Positions 16,685 to 26,352 of a DNA stretch of 58,277 bases are shown piece by piece. This DNA is from Lacticaseibacillus hegangensis. Its GTDB lineage: Bacteria > Bacillota > Bacilli > Lactobacillales > Lactobacillaceae. The notes beneath the pieces were generated by a model. That model was not told the DNA's origin and searched no databases. It saw nothing but the letters and a program-made list of their open reading frames with translations. Numbering within the stretch: position 1 is the first letter of the stretch; each line of letters begins with the position of its first letter. A program made the position numbers and the translations under genes. The DNA is taken from assembly GCF_003946465.1 (NCBI RefSeq), contig NZ_RHOL01000017.1, positions 1 through 58,277 on the forward strand, read 5' to 3'.

Positions 16685-16984
16685 ATGGAAAATAAAACGA
16701 GTGCACTGCAGTCTGTCTCTCACCAGTTAATCAAATCAACGCGCGAGTTCTTCGCGCTGACAGAGCCGGCCGTGGTGATGCCGGCGGCCCAAGTCAGTCA
16801 GTTTGCAGACCAGGCGTTCTCCCGGCACTACCGCGTCGCCTTGAACTTTGAAGGCGAAGAAGAAGCACTGGTCGGCCACCTCACCCGCCGGCTCAGCAAT
16901 GATCGTTATCTACTTCAAGCATACCGCAGTAACCTCTACCGTGTCGTCGATCTCGCCCAGGTGACTTACCTTCAGCGGGCCTGA
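16685..16984 (+). CDS. Small protein of unknown function under apparent SOS control
   Basis: A 99-residue protein I do not recognise. It has no signal peptide, TM segment or LysM domain, so it is not an obvious YneA-type division inhibitor. Composition is mixed, with charged stretches (NFEGEEEALVGHLTRRL) and a predicted largely helical character. GGAGG lies 7 nt before the ATG. Two LexA-like boxes in its promoter and a strong terminator 10 nt after the stop make it a single-gene, apparently damage-inducible unit. recN lies next to it on the other strand. The start at 16685 is preferred over a GTG/ATG reading at 16667 that would overlap box 2. Confidence 0.75.
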   Translation: MENKTSALQSVSHQLIKSTREFFALTEPAVVMPAAQVSQFADQAFSRHYRVALNFEGEEEALVGHLTRRLSNDRYLLQAYRSNLYRVVDLAQVTYLQRA

Positions 16985-16993
16985 CCCAAGCAG

Positions 16994-17030
16994 CAGCGCC
17001 GCCATCAGTTGATGGCGGCGCTGTTTGTGT
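16994..17030 (+). terminator. Terminator of the SOS-type small gene
   Basis: A long GC-rich hairpin, CAGCGCCGCCATC/GATGGCGGCGCTG with a 4-nt loop, followed by TTTGTGT. It may also isolate the end of recN on the other strand. Confidence 0.7.
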
Positions 17031-17036
17031 CTAGAG

Positions 17037-18728
17037 TTACTTGGCCTTCGCGGCATCAGCCAGCTTCAGCATCTCTGAGGCGTGCGCCACCGATAACTTG
17101 GTGACCTGCTCGCCGGCCAGCATCCGCGCAATTTCCTGCACGCGCCCAGCGTGGTCAAGCTTGGTGACGCTGGTCGTGGTGCGGCCCTTCGCGACCTGCT
17201 TTTGGATCAGGAACTCGTGGTCGGACATTGCGGCCACTTGCGGCAGGTGGCTGATGCACAGCACCTGCGAGTGCCGGGCGATGGCCGAGATCTTGTTGGC
17301 AATGGCCTGCGCGACGCGACCGGAGACGCCGGTGTCGACTTCATCGAAAATAATCGAGGTGACGCCATCGGTTTCGGCAAAAATGGTCTTCAGTGCCAGC
17401 ATAATCCGCGACAGCTCCCCGCCACTGGCAATTTTTGCCAGTGGCTTGGCGGCTTCACCGGGGTTGGTTTGAATGTAGAACTCCACATTGTCGATGCCAT
17501 CCGGCCGCAAGGTGTCCGCCGGCAACTTGCTGAAGCGCACCGAGAAAACCGTTTTTTCCATGTACAGGGCCTTAAGCTGCCCGTGAATGGCATCAATCAG
17601 CTTGGTGGCCGCGTGCTTGCGCGCCGTGCGCAGCTGCGCCCCCAGTTTAAGCAGCGCCTGGTGCTCGGTCGCCACGCGCTTCTCCAAGCCCTCTTCGTCC
17701 GCGTCGTTCGCGGTCATCGAGGCCAGCTCATCCGCGGCTTTTTCCCCATACGCGATCACTGCCTTGAGGTCGGCCCCGTACTTGCGTTCCAGCTGGGAAA
17801 TGAGCTCAAGGCGCTTTTCGACCTCGTCCAGGCGGCCGTCATCGTACTCAAGTGTGTCCACCTGGCGCGATAAATCGCCTTGCACGTCCTGCAGTCCGTA
17901 GTAAACCGACTGAATCGAATCCGCCAGCTTAGCGTAGGCCGGGTCGAGGTCGGCGATGCTTTGCAGGTTGCCCATGATCTCACCGATTTGATCCAGGGGG
18001 CTGACTTCGGATTCTGTGAGCAGTTCGTAGCTCTGGGTCAGCGCGTCGGAAATTTTTTGAAAATTGGCCAGCCGGTCGCGCTCGGCGATCAGCTCATCTT
18101 CTTCGGTCGGTTTGAGCTCGGCGCTTTGGATCTCGTTGACCTGAAATTTCAACATGTCCAGGCGCTGGGCCCACTCCCGCTCATTTTGATGCTTCTTGGT
18201 GAGCGCCGCCTGATCCTTTTGATAGGTCGCGTACTGCGTTTGATAGTCGGCAAGCAAGTGCCCCACCGACTCTCCTGCAAACTGATCCAGCAGTCCCAGG
18301 TGGGTATCTGGATGCACCAGCTGCTGATGTTCATTTTGGCCGTGAATGTCGACCAGCGTCTCGCCGATTGCCCGCAGTGTGGCCGTGTTAACTAGCTCAC
18401 CGTTGACGCGGCATAAGTTGCGCCCAGACGCGTAAAGCTCGCGCTGCAGCAGCACCATGCCGTCGTCTGGCGCCAGGCCAAATTGGGCCATCACCTCAGG
18501 CGTCTTCGGGTTGGCTGTCGCGTCAAATAAGCCTTGCAGCGTCGCCTTATTGGCCCCGGTGCGCACAAAATCAGCCGAGCCGCGGCTGCCAGCCAAAAGC
18601 CCCACCGCGTCGATGATGATCGACTTGCCGGCCCCGGTTTCGCCGGTCAAAGTCGTCATGCCGGCCTCAAAGCTCAGCTCAAGGTCTTCGATAATGGCAA
18701 AGTCATGAATCACTAATTCTTGTAGCAT
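17037..18728 (-). CDS. recN: DNA repair ATPase RecN
   Basis: An SMC-like protein that gathers double-strand breaks for recombinational repair. The 563 residues begin MLQELVIHDFAIIEDLEL with Walker A TGETGAGKS, a central coiled coil (about 150-370), the signature around LASGGELSRIMLALK and ISHLPQVAAMSD near the end. The start at 18728 is 4 nt past the argR stop, in the classical argR-recN order. Confidence 0.97.
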   Translation of the reverse strand: MLQELVIHDFAIIEDLELSFEAGMTTLTGETGAGKSIIIDAVGLLAGSRGSADFVRTGANKATLQGLFDATANPKTPEVMAQFGLAPDDGMVLLQRELYASGRNLCRVNGELVNTATLRAIGETLVDIHGQNEHQQLVHPDTHLGLLDQFAGESVGHLLADYQTQYATYQKDQAALTKKHQNEREWAQRLDMLKFQVNEIQSAELKPTEEDELIAERDRLANFQKISDALTQSYELLTESEVSPLDQIGEIMGNLQSIADLDPAYAKLADSIQSVYYGLQDVQGDLSRQVDTLEYDDGRLDEVEKRLELISQLERKYGADLKAVIAYGEKAADELASMTANDADEEGLEKRVATEHQALLKLGAQLRTARKHAATKLIDAIHGQLKALYMEKTVFSVRFSKLPADTLRPDGIDNVEFYIQTNPGEAAKPLAKIASGGELSRIMLALKTIFAETDGVTSIIFDEVDTGVSGRVAQAIANKISAIARHSQVLCISHLPQVAAMSDHEFLIQKQVAKGRTTTSVTKLDHAGRVQEIARMLAGEQVTKLSVAHASEMLKLADAAKAK

Positions 18729-18732
18729 CCGC

Positions 18733-19182
18733 TCACACCATTTCGTCCAGCATCCGCAGCACCTGATTGGCTTCTTCCGCCCCACGGCAGACTAACAGAA
18801 TCGAGGCATCCCCAGCCACCGTGGCAAAAATGCGCTGATCATCCAGGTGCTCGATCAAATTACCAACGGCCGGGGCCGTGCCGGGTGACATCACCAGGTA
18901 CACAAACTGATCCATCACGTCCCCGCGCAGGTACGCGGCCTGCAGGGTGCGCCGCAGCTTATCTTGCGGGGCCAGCTGGCGCTCCGGTGGCAGCGAATAG
19001 CGGTAATGGCCATTGACCATTGGCACCTTGACCAGCTGCATCTCCTTGATGTCCCGCGAAATCGTCGCTTGCGTCACGGTGATGCCGCGCGCGGCCAGCG
19101 CGGCGACAAAGTCTCCCTGGCGCTCGATCGGCGTGCTTTCTACAAGCGCTCTGATCTGCGCCTGACGCTCATTTTTTTGCAT
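18733..19182 (-). CDS. argR: ArgR/AhrC-family arginine repressor
   Basis: An arginine-responsive transcription factor. The 149-residue protein has an N-terminal winged helix (TQATISRDIKEMQLVKV) and a C-terminal hexamerisation and arginine-binding domain with GTAPAVGNLIEH and GDASILLVCR. The start is placed at MQKNERQ, where CAGGTGAG precedes the ATG; a GTG reading 18 nt upstream is possible. Its place before recN is conserved in Bacillota. Confidence 0.94.
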   Translation of the reverse strand: MQKNERQAQIRALVESTPIERQGDFVAALAARGITVTQATISRDIKEMQLVKVPMVNGHYRYSLPPERQLAPQDKLRRTLQAAYLRGDVMDQFVYLVMSPGTAPAVGNLIEHLDDQRIFATVAGDASILLVCRGAEEANQVLRMLDEMV

Positions 19183-19253
19183 CTGCTCACCTGCTTTCAC
19201 CGTTAATTATACAACAGCTTGCATAAAATCTAAAACAAGTGAATAGATATTCA

Positions 19254-20084
19254 CTAAGGCTTGGGGTGCCCTGGCTTAAGCTCGGCGTATGCGGCAGCCA
19301 ATGTCTTGTCCACATCAACGTCTGCCGCTTTAGTGCCCGGAACGGCAGCATTTTGCAGGTGGATCAAAAACTCGATGTTGCCTTCGCCGCCCGTGATCGG
19401 GGAAAAATCCAGCCCCAGCACGTTGTAGCCGGCGCTCAGTGAAAAGTCGACAATCGTTTGAAGCACGGCCTTGTGAACCGCCGGATCGCGGATGATGCCT
19501 TTTTTACCGACGTGCTCCCGACCCGCCTCAAACTGGGGCTTGATCAGCGCAACGGCGTGGCCGCCTGGCTGCAAAATCGCGTGCAGCGGCGGCAGGATCA
19601 GCTTCAGCGAGATGAAGGACACATCGGTCATCGCAAACTCGACCGGGCCGTGCGTGAAGTCCTCAGGCTTGCTGTAACGGAAGTTGGTTTGTTCCATCAC
19701 GACCACCCGCGGGTCTTCGCGAATTTTCCAGGCCAGCTGGTTGGTGCCGACGTCCAGGGCGTACCCGAGCTTGGCGCCATTTTGCAGGGCCACGTCGGTA
19801 AAGCCGCCAGTGGACGAGCCGATGTCGAGCACCGTCTTGCCTTTGAGATCAATGTCGAAGACCTTGAGCGCCTTCGCCAGCTTCAGGCCGCCGCGGCTGA
19901 CGTAAGGCATCTTCTTGCCTTTCACGTGCAGCACCGAATCACCGGCGATTTTGACCCCTGGCTTGTCCAGTCGCTCGTTATTTTGATCATAGACTTCCCC
20001 CGCCATCACAGCGCGTTTGGCCTGTTCGCGTGATTCAAACAGTCCTTGCTCGACCAGCAGGACATCGACTCGTTCTTTACTCAT
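19254..20084 (-). CDS. TlyA-family rRNA (cytidine-2'-O)-methyltransferase (YqxC)
   Basis: A 276-residue protein with an N-terminal S4 RNA-binding domain (VDVLLVEQGLFESREQAKR) and an FtsJ-like methyltransferase domain (LDIGSSTGGFTDVAL, MTDVSFISL). Family members are often labelled hemolysin A, but the fold is an rRNA methylase. The ATG overlaps the ispA stop as ATGA. Confidence 0.93.
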   Translation of the reverse strand: MSKERVDVLLVEQGLFESREQAKRAVMAGEVYDQNNERLDKPGVKIAGDSVLHVKGKKMPYVSRGGLKLAKALKVFDIDLKGKTVLDIGSSTGGFTDVALQNGAKLGYALDVGTNQLAWKIREDPRVVVMEQTNFRYSKPEDFTHGPVEFAMTDVSFISLKLILPPLHAILQPGGHAVALIKPQFEAGREHVGKKGIIRDPAVHKAVLQTIVDFSLSAGYNVLGLDFSPITGGEGNIEFLIHLQNAAVPGTKAADVDVDKTLAAAYAELKPGHPKP

Positions 20085-20947
20085 TGCTTCTCCGTTTCAA
20101 AGTAATCCAGCAGGGCTAACAGTTGCGGCGCCGGCACACTTAGCTGGCTCGCTGCGTGCTTGGCTTTGGCGACCTCGTCACCTAACGCCTTGCGGGCACC
20201 GGTGAGCCCGACCAGACTGGGATAAGTGGCCTTGCCTTCCGCGACGTCCTTGTTGGGCGTTTTACCCAGCTGGGCGGCGGTTTCCGTGACGTCATTGATG
20301 TCGTCTTGAATCTGAAAAGCGCGGCCAAACGCGCTGGCAAAGGCATGCACCTGAGCCGCGTCGTCGGCGCTGGCCTGGGCCAGCACCGCGCCCATATCGG
20401 CCGCCACCGCCAGCAGCGCCCCGGTTTTTTCTGCCTGCAGCTGCTGCAAAGTCGCGAGGTCGATCTGGTGACCCTGCGCATCCATGTCCATCACCTGACC
20501 GCCGACCATGCCGTTCGGGCCGACCGCACGGGCAAACAGTTGCACCAAGCGGACCAATGTCTCCGGGGCGACCGAGGTTTGCGCCAACAGGTCAAACGCG
20601 GCACTTTGCAGTGCATCCCCGGCAAGAATCGCCGTGGCTTCATCGAACTGCTTGTGACTGGTTTTCTTGCCGCGGCGCAGGTCATCATTGTCCATGGCCG
20701 GCAGGTCGTCGTGAATCAGTGAGTACGTGTGAAGCAGTTCCAGTGCCGCCGCCGCGGGTAAGGCTTGCTGCCCGTCGCCACTGAACGTCGTCACCACCGC
20801 CAGTAGCAGCAGTGGCCGCAGCCGTTTCCCGCCGGCATCCACCGAGTACGCCATGGCGGCCTCAAGGTGCGGATTATTCACCGTGGCCAAGTATTGATCC
20901 AGGGTCTCCTGAACCGGTTGCCGCCACGCCGCCGTTTCCTCAAGCAT
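20081..20947 (-). CDS. ispA: Polyprenyl (farnesyl/geranyl) diphosphate synthase
   Basis: Condenses isopentenyl diphosphate onto allylic diphosphates. The 288-residue protein has the first Asp-rich motif DDLPAMDNDD, followed by RRGKKTSHK, and the second motif QDDIND. The start is the ATG at 20947, which overlaps the end of xseB by 8 nt; longer readings run across xseB. Chain length (C15) is inferred from family and operon position. Confidence 0.94.
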   Translation of the reverse strand: MLEETAAWRQPVQETLDQYLATVNNPHLEAAMAYSVDAGGKRLRPLLLLAVVTTFSGDGQQALPAAAALELLHTYSLIHDDLPAMDNDDLRRGKKTSHKQFDEATAILAGDALQSAAFDLLAQTSVAPETLVRLVQLFARAVGPNGMVGGQVMDMDAQGHQIDLATLQQLQAEKTGALLAVAADMGAVLAQASADDAAQVHAFASAFGRAFQIQDDINDVTETAAQLGKTPNKDVAEGKATYPSLVGLTGARKALGDEVAKAKHAASQLSVPAPQLLALLDYFETEKQ

Positions 20948-21182
20948 TCTTGTCTGCTGCCTTCGGGTCAAACGCTTCGACAGCCCCGTCGTCCTTGACC
21001 ATCTGCGTGACCGTCTGCTCGGCGTTTTTGAGGGTCGCCTCCAGCTCACTGGAAAGCTTGATGCCGGCCTTGTACTGCTTCAGGGCCTCTTCCAGCGGGA
21101 CTTGGCCCTGCTCGAGCTGATTAACAATCGTTTCCAGCTGCTGCAACTTTTCCTCGAATGTCGGTTCCTGTGATTCAGCCAT
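20940..21182 (-). CDS. xseB: Exodeoxyribonuclease VII small subunit
   Basis: An 80-residue helical subunit that binds several to one around XseA. It shows the core TFEEKLQQLETIVNQLEQGQ and PLEEALKQYKAGIKL. Start at MAESQEP; the gene overlaps xseA by 8 nt and ispA by 8 nt. Confidence 0.96.
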   Translation of the reverse strand: MAESQEPTFEEKLQQLETIVNQLEQGQVPLEEALKQYKAGIKLSSELEATLKNAEQTVTQMVKDDGAVEAFDPKAADKNA

Positions 21183-22521
21183 TGGTTTGCTTCCTTTCTT
21201 CGACCACCACTGGTACGGTGCCGTCTTCAACGTGAATCAGCGCCTTGGCGCCGGGTTTGAAATCTTTGACCTTGGTCAGGGCCCTGCCGCGCGGCCCGGT
21301 GACGTAGCTGTAGCCGCGGCCCAGGATTTGGTCCGGTCCGAGGTGATCCAGCGCCTCATTGGCCAGCGCGAACGCCTGCCGCTTGCTTTGGACAATCGCC
21401 TGCGCGGCGCTTTGCAGGCGCCGCCGGTCGTTGGCCACGGTTTGCCGCGTATTCTCAACGCGCACGGTCAGCTGGCGAGGGTTCAAACTCGTCCGGGCCA
21501 GCCGAACGCGCTGAGCAAGCGCCGTGACCTGCACCTGCGTCGCACTGGTCAGTCGGTTGCGCAGCTGATCGACCTGCTGCAGGTACTGATCGTAAAGCCG
21601 CCCGGGCTGGGTCAAAACCACGGACTGGGCCGAACGGTTCAGCCGCTCACGAGCCGCCTGGATCCGGTTCTGCATCGCCTGCTGAATGCGGAGTTGATCT
21701 TCCTGAATACGGGTGAGGCCATCGGTCAGCTTGACCGGCGTCACCAGCTCAGCCGCGGCCGTCGGGGTCGCCGCGCGATGATCCGCCACAAAGTCTGTGA
21801 TGGTGGTGTCGGTTTCGTGCCCGACCGAGCTGACGATCGGCATCGGCATGTCGGCCAAGGCGCGGGCGACACTTTCCTCGTTGAACGGCCACAGGTCTTC
21901 GATCGACCCGCCGCCGCGCCCGATGATCAGCGCGTCAAAGCCGCCCATCGCCTTCACCCGGCGCAGCTGAGTGACGATGGTCGGCGCGGCCTGGTCACCT
22001 TGCACCTGGGCAGGAAACAGGACAATTTGCAGGATTGGATAGCGCCGGGCGACCGTGGTCATGATGTCTTGGATCACGGCGCCGCTGGGGCTGGTGATCA
22101 CCGCAACGCGCCGCGGAAACTGCCGCAACGGCCGCTGATTTTTGGCGAATAGCCCCTCGGCCTCGAGCTTCTTTTTCAGCTGCTCGTATTGCAGGTAAAG
22201 TTCGCCGATGCCTTCAGGCGCCATTTGCTCGATGACGATTTGGTACTGACCGCTGGCCGGATACAGCGTCACGCGCCCGACCACCCGGACGGTATCGCCT
22301 TCCTTAGGCTCAAATTTGAGCCGCGCAAACGCGCTTTTAAACATCACGACGTTGATCTTGGCGTGCTCGTCCTTCAGCGAAAAATACTGATGGCCGGGCC
22401 GCTTGCGAAAATTCGTGATTTCGCCGGTCAAATAGACCTTGCTCAGGTACGGGTCAAGGTCGAACTTGCGGCGCAGGTATTCGGTCAGCAAACTGACCGT
22501 GAGATAATCGGGTTCAGCCAT
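21175..22521 (-). CDS. xseA: Exodeoxyribonuclease VII large subunit
   Basis: The catalytic subunit of the single-strand exonuclease. The 448 residues start with an OB-fold domain ([29 protein letters not shown]), followed by the catalytic domain with [11 protein letters not shown] and [14 protein letters not shown], and a long coiled-coil region near the C-terminus. Overlaps folD by 8 nt. Confidence 0.96.
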   Translation of the reverse strand: MAEPDYLTVSLLTEYLRRKFDLDPYLSKVYLTGEITNFRKRPGHQYFSLKDEHAKINVVMFKSAFARLKFEPKEGDTVRVVGRVTLYPASGQYQIVIEQMAPEGIGELYLQYEQLKKKLEAEGLFAKNQRPLRQFPRRVAVITSPSGAVIQDIMTTVARRYPILQIVLFPAQVQGDQAAPTIVTQLRRVKAMGGFDALIIGRGGGSIEDLWPFNEESVARALADMPMPIVSSVGHETDTTITDFVADHRAATPTAAAELVTPVKLTDGLTRIQEDQLRIQQAMQNRIQAARERLNRSAQSVVLTQPGRLYDQYLQQVDQLRNRLTSATQVQVTALAQRVRLARTSLNPRQLTVRVENTRQTVANDRRRLQSAAQAIVQSKRQAFALANEALDHLGPDQILGRGYSYVTGPRGRALTKVKDFKPGAKALIHVEDGTVPVVVEERKQTNG

Positions 22522-23365
22522 GATGATGCCTCTTTGCTAGTTCTACCGTCTGAATCATCAGCGCGGCGATGGTCATCGGACCCACGCCGCCGGGCACCGG
22601 TGTGATTGCCGACGCCACTTTAACCACACTGTCAAAATCGACGTCGCCGACCAGCTTGCCAGCGGCATTGCGGTCCATCCCCACGTCGATCACCACGGCG
22701 CCGGGTTTCACGGCTTCAGCGGTGACAAACTGCGCCCGGCCAATCGCAACGACCAGAATATCGGCTTCGCGGGTGACCGCAAACAGGTCCGGGGTCTTGC
22801 TGTGCGTGACCGTCACCGTCGCGTCGGCGTTCAACAGCAGCGCCGCCATCGGCCGCCCGACAATGTTGGAGCGGCCAATGATCACGGCGCGCTTGCCGGC
22901 GACGGTGATGCCGTAATGCTTCAGCAGCGCCATGATGCCAAACGGCGTCGACGCGACCACGCCCGGATTATTTTCCCACAACCGGCCGACGTTGTAGGCA
23001 TGGAACCCGTCGACGTCCTTGTCCGGGTCGATTGCCGCGATCACCGCGTCAGGGTCGACCTGTTCAGGCAGCGGCAGTTGGACCAAAATCCCGTCGATGG
23101 TGGCATCGCGATTCAACTCCTCCACCACTGCAAGGACCTCGGCCTGGGTCGCCGTTTTCGGCAGCGTCCGCAGGATCGAGTGAATACCGAGCTGGTCGGC
23201 GCGCCGCTGCTTATTGCGCACGTAAATGGCGCTGGCCGGATCATCGCCGACGAGGACCACCGCCAGGCTCGGCACGATGCCACGGGCCTTCAGTGCCGTC
23301 ACTTCAGTTTGCAGGTCAGCCATTAAAGCGTTAGATGTTTGTTTGCCGTCAAGAATCGTTGTCAT
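22514..23365 (-). CDS. folD: Methylenetetrahydrofolate dehydrogenase / cyclohydrolase
   Basis: Supplies 10-formyl-THF for purines and for Fmt. The 283-residue protein carries [14 protein letters not shown] with the conserved Tyr/Lys, the GILVQLPLP segment, [10 protein letters not shown] and [12 protein letters not shown]. The start at MTTILDG is preceded by a GGGGGAAC site. A terminator separates it from nusB, so it begins the folD-to-recN unit. Confidence 0.96.
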   Translation of the reverse strand: MTTILDGKQTSNALMADLQTEVTALKARGIVPSLAVVLVGDDPASAIYVRNKQRRADQLGIHSILRTLPKTATQAEVLAVVEELNRDATIDGILVQLPLPEQVDPDAVIAAIDPDKDVDGFHAYNVGRLWENNPGVVASTPFGIMALLKHYGITVAGKRAVIIGRSNIVGRPMAALLLNADATVTVTHSKTPDLFAVTREADILVVAIGRAQFVTAEAVKPGAVVIDVGMDRNAAGKLVGDVDFDSVVKVASAITPVPGGVGPMTIAALMIQTVELAKRHHHG

Positions 23366-23472
23366 GGTTGTTCCCCCTTGTGTATCGTGCCGGTGCTCGT
23401 CGAACTTCATCATTCTACCTAGATTACGCAGGGGCCGTCCATGGTTCTCATCAGAATAACGCCGGATTACTA

Positions 23473-23500
23473 AAAAAGGCCACCGCGGTCGCGGCAGCCA
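23473..23500 (-). terminator. Terminator after nusB
   Basis: On the minus strand GGCTGCCGC and GCGGTGGCC pair and are followed by six T residues. It ends the yqhT-efp-yqhY-nusB unit. Confidence 0.75.
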
Positions 23501-23508
23501 GCGTTCAT

Positions 23509-23904
23509 TCAGGCCTGCACAAAATGGCCCAAGATGCCGTTGATAAACTTAGCGTCTGATTCGTCGCTGTAGGTTTTAGCCAACTCGAGCGCCTCGTTCA
23601 CCGCGACCTTGTCCGGGACGTCTGGGACCTGTTGAATCTCAAACAGCCCAAGGCGCAGCAAAATGAGGTCCGTTTTGCTCAACCGCTGAAGGGTCCAACC
23701 CTTTTTTAACTTGGCGTTAATTTGCGCGTCCAGTTCGTCCTGGTGAGCAAGCACGCCGTCAACCAGCGTGGTGAGGTAAGCGGGCGCTTCTTCATCCTTA
23801 GGCAGGGCCTCTTCGTAAACCGCGCTGCGGTCGGCATCGGCGTTGCTCGCAATGGCAAACAGCGCCTTAAACGCTGCTGCTCGGGTATCATGTCTATCTA
23901 GCAT
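23509..23904 (-). CDS. nusB: Transcription antitermination factor NusB
   Basis: A 131-residue all-helical protein that binds boxA RNA with S10 in rRNA antitermination. Visible family features are [12 protein letters not shown]-like opening (here [12 protein letters not shown]) and [19 protein letters not shown] near the C-terminus. The ATG overlaps the stop of the upstream Asp23 gene in TAATG. Confidence 0.94.
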   Translation of the reverse strand: MLDRHDTRAAAFKALFAIASNADADRSAVYEEALPKDEEAPAYLTTLVDGVLAHQDELDAQINAKLKKGWTLQRLSKTDLILLRLGLFEIQQVPDVPDKVAVNEALELAKTYSDESDAKFINGILGHFVQA

Positions 23905-24347
23905 TACTTGTCTTCCTCTGGATTGGCATCATCCGCGTCATCGGCGAATAAGTTGTCAGGATCGAGCTTCGGGGCCTTTTCCGGCACCACGCCGACCACG
24001 TGAACGTTGACCTCATCCAGCGTCAAATCGGTCATGTAAAGCAGCTGCTCACGCAATGTCGACTGCATCGCCATCGCAACCTTCGGCACTGAAACGCCGT
24101 AGTCGAGATAGACATACACGTCGGCGGTCAACCGCTTGCCATCCACGGTCAGGTCAACCCCTTTGCCGTGGTTGGCCCGGCCGAACCACGAATTGATCGT
24201 GCTGGCCATCGTGCCGCGCATTTGATAGACGCCGTCCACCGAAACCGCCGCGATGCCCAGAATCACTTCAAGGACTTCCGGCACGATTTCGATCGTGCCT
24301 TGCGCATCAGTGCGATTTGCCAGAATGATATTCGAATCTTCAGCCAT
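23904..24347 (-). CDS. yqhY: Asp23/Gls24 family envelope stress protein (YqhY)
   Basis: A 147-residue Asp23-family protein. The core shows GTIEIVPEVLEVILGIAAVSVDGV and DLTVDGKRLTADVYVYLDYG, then a Glu/Asp-rich C-terminal tail. In Bacillota this gene sits between efp and nusB, and B. subtilis YqhY is tied to control of fatty-acid synthesis. The same role here is inference. Confidence 0.9.
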   Translation of the reverse strand: MAEDSNIILANRTDAQGTIEIVPEVLEVILGIAAVSVDGVYQMRGTMASTINSWFGRANHGKGVDLTVDGKRLTADVYVYLDYGVSVPKVAMAMQSTLREQLLYMTDLTLDEVNVHVVGVVPEKAPKLDPDNLFADDADDANPEEDK

Positions 24348-24364
24348 GAGCTGCCTCCTAAAAA

Positions 24365-24922
24365 TTACGCGCGGGAGATGTAAGTCCCGTCTTGCGTATT
24401 GATGGTTAAAACGTCGCCTTCGTTGATGAAGAACGGCACCTGAACAACCAAGCCAGTTTCCAGCGTCGCCGGCTTCGAGCCGCCTGAACTGGTGTTGCCG
24501 CGGACGCCAGGCTCGGTGGCCGTGACGGTCAGATCAACGGTGTTCGGCACTTCAACGCCCAGCGTTTCGTTGCCGTGCATCATGATCTTGACTTCCATGT
24601 TTTCCTTCATGTACTTGAGCGCATCCGTCAGCTCTTCGGCGGGCAGTGTCAGCTGTTCGTACGTGGTGGTGTCCATGAAGACGTAAGAATCCCCGTCGGC
24701 ATACAAGTACTGCATGGTTTTCGTATCGATCTGTGCCTTCTCGACTTTTTCGGTCGAACGGAAGGTCTTTTCTTGAACGGCACCGGTGCGCAGGTTCTTC
24801 AAAGTCGAGCGCACAAACGCGGAGCCCTTACCAGGCTTAACGTGCTGGAACTCGACGATGCGCCAGAGGTCACCATCGACTTCGATGGTCAGACCGTTTT
24901 TAAAATCGTTAACAGAAATCAT
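24365..24922 (-). CDS. efp: Elongation factor P
   Basis: Relieves ribosome stalling at polyproline. The 185 residues begin [18 protein letters not shown] and contain the tip loop [12 protein letters not shown] with the conserved Lys, and three beta-barrel domains ending with TEPGVRGNT and [12 protein letters not shown]. Start 24922 has a GGAGG site about 6 nt upstream. Confidence 0.97.
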   Translation of the reverse strand: MISVNDFKNGLTIEVDGDLWRIVEFQHVKPGKGSAFVRSTLKNLRTGAVQEKTFRSTEKVEKAQIDTKTMQYLYADGDSYVFMDTTTYEQLTLPAEELTDALKYMKENMEVKIMMHGNETLGVEVPNTVDLTVTATEPGVRGNTSSGGSKPATLETGLVVQVPFFINEGDVLTINTQDGTYISRA

Positions 24923-25001
24923 GTAATTCCTCCACTTATCTTCTTTAGCTAACACTAACTATATCAATCGCCAAAAGCCCTTGCAAGGAAAAGGCGGCCG
25001 C

Positions 25002-26075
25002 TTACTTGCGGACCGGGACCACCAGCAGCTCGCTTGGCGCCGGCGTCGTCAGGTACTTGGCCCCGCTCTTGGTGATTAGCAGATCGTCTTCGACCCGCAC
25101 CCCGCCGAGGTCAGGGATGTAGATGCCAGGCTCATCGGTTTCGACGTTGCCTTCCGCTTGCGGCGTGTTGGCGTATGGGCCCCAGGCCCCTGGGCCTTCA
25201 TGGATCGACAGGCCGATGCCGTGCCCGGTGCCGTGGCCGAAGAACTGGCCATAGCCCTTGTCTTCAATGTACTGGTGTGCGAAGCCGTTGATGGCCTTGC
25301 CCAAAACGCCCGGTACCATCATGGCCGCGGTCGCCTTGTTGCAGTCATAAACGATTTTGTAAACCGCCTTGAGCTTCTCGTCTGGCTCACCCACCGCAAA
25401 GGTCCGAGTGATGTCGGAGACATAGCCTTGGTAGATGCAGCCCCAGTCCAAGGTGATCACGTCGCCGTCTTCAATTTGCTTGTCGGTGGCGGCACCGTGC
25501 GGCATCGCGGCGCGCTTGCCGGAAGCCACAATCGTTTCAAATGACGTGCCACTGGCACCCAGCGAGCGCATGTAAAAGTCCAAGTCGGTGGCCACCTGCA
25601 GCTCGGTCATGCCAGGTTTGATGGTGTCCAGAACGTGCTGATAGCCGGCCTCAGCGATTTGAATCGCCTTTTCAATCAGCTTCAGCTCATCTTCATCCTT
25701 AACTTCGCGCAGCGCCGGCACCACATTGGTCGTCGCTTGCCAGGTCACATTGGCCGGCAGCTTCTGGAAGTCTGCGTAAGTCATCACGTCGGCTTCAAAC
25801 CCCAACGTCTTCAAGTCGTTGGCGTCGGCAATCACGCCCGCTTCGCCCAGCAGGCCGTGCGAGTGAAGCACCAATTCTGCGTTGTGGACTTCGACTTTGA
25901 CCTGCTCAGTGAACCGCGAATCGGTGATAAACCACGCGTGGTCCTTGGCGACCAGCAGGGCACTTTCGTTGCCGGTAAAACCGGTCAGGTACGTGACGTT
26001 GACCGGGTCCGTAACCAGCAGTGCGTCAACTTTCAGTGCAGGCAGCTCGGCCTGCAGGTTTTGTAAACGGGACAT
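25002..26075 (-). CDS. M24-family Xaa-Pro peptidase (YqhT-like aminopeptidase P)
   Basis: A cytoplasmic metallopeptidase that removes residues next to proline. The 357-residue protein has a creatinase N-domain and the pita-bread catalytic domain with metal ligands in DWGCIYQGYVSDITRTF, HGTGHGIGLSIHE, DEPGIYI and VRVEDD. Start at MSRLQN, with GGAGG 8 nt upstream; the reading extends further only into repeat DNA. It leads the efp unit as B. subtilis yqhT does. No promoter is clear between it and the rpmA terminator, where element R2 lies. PepQ-type dipeptidase is an alternative label. Confidence 0.9.
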   Translation of the reverse strand: MSRLQNLQAELPALKVDALLVTDPVNVTYLTGFTGNESALLVAKDHAWFITDSRFTEQVKVEVHNAELVLHSHGLLGEAGVIADANDLKTLGFEADVMTYADFQKLPANVTWQATTNVVPALREVKDEDELKLIEKAIQIAEAGYQHVLDTIKPGMTELQVATDLDFYMRSLGASGTSFETIVASGKRAAMPHGAATDKQIEDGDVITLDWGCIYQGYVSDITRTFAVGEPDEKLKAVYKIVYDCNKATAAMMVPGVLGKAINGFAHQYIEDKGYGQFFGHGTGHGIGLSIHEGPGAWGPYANTPQAEGNVETDEPGIYIPDLGGVRVEDDLLITKSGAKYLTTPAPSELLVVPVRK

Positions 26076-26119
26076 GTGATGAACCTCCTTGGAAGAAATG
26101 AAGTGTGGGTGGGGACTTG

Positions 26120-26347
26120 TAATCGGGCTAAAACCGTCGGCCCTGCGCACTTTTCGTAATCGGGCTCGGAACGGCAACGCCCGAGCGTCTAGCTAAAAAC
26201 GTCGGTCCTGCGCAACTTGCCTAATCGGGCTACGGGCCGACAACGCCCGAACGTCTAGCTACGCCCAAGGCCTCGCCGGCCAAAAGCGCCGGCAATGCCT
26301 TGGGCTAGGCTATCCGTCGGGCTAAAACCGTCGGCCCTCCGCACCTT
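26120..26347. repeat. Nested palindromic element R2 plus partial copies
   Basis: The full copy is 26220-26347. Stems: GGGCCGAC/GTCGGCCC (26234, 26330), GCCCGA/TCGGGC (26245, 26317), CTAGCTA/TAGGCTA (26255, 26306), GCCCAAGGC/GCCTTGGGC (26263, 26297) and GCCGGC/GCCGGC (26275, 26288) with a 7-nt loop. Two shortened pieces precede it: a right half (26120-26150) and a copy lacking the centre (26157-26217). The right edge runs into the T run of the rpmA terminator. Confidence 0.88.
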
Positions 26348-26352
26348 GGGTA

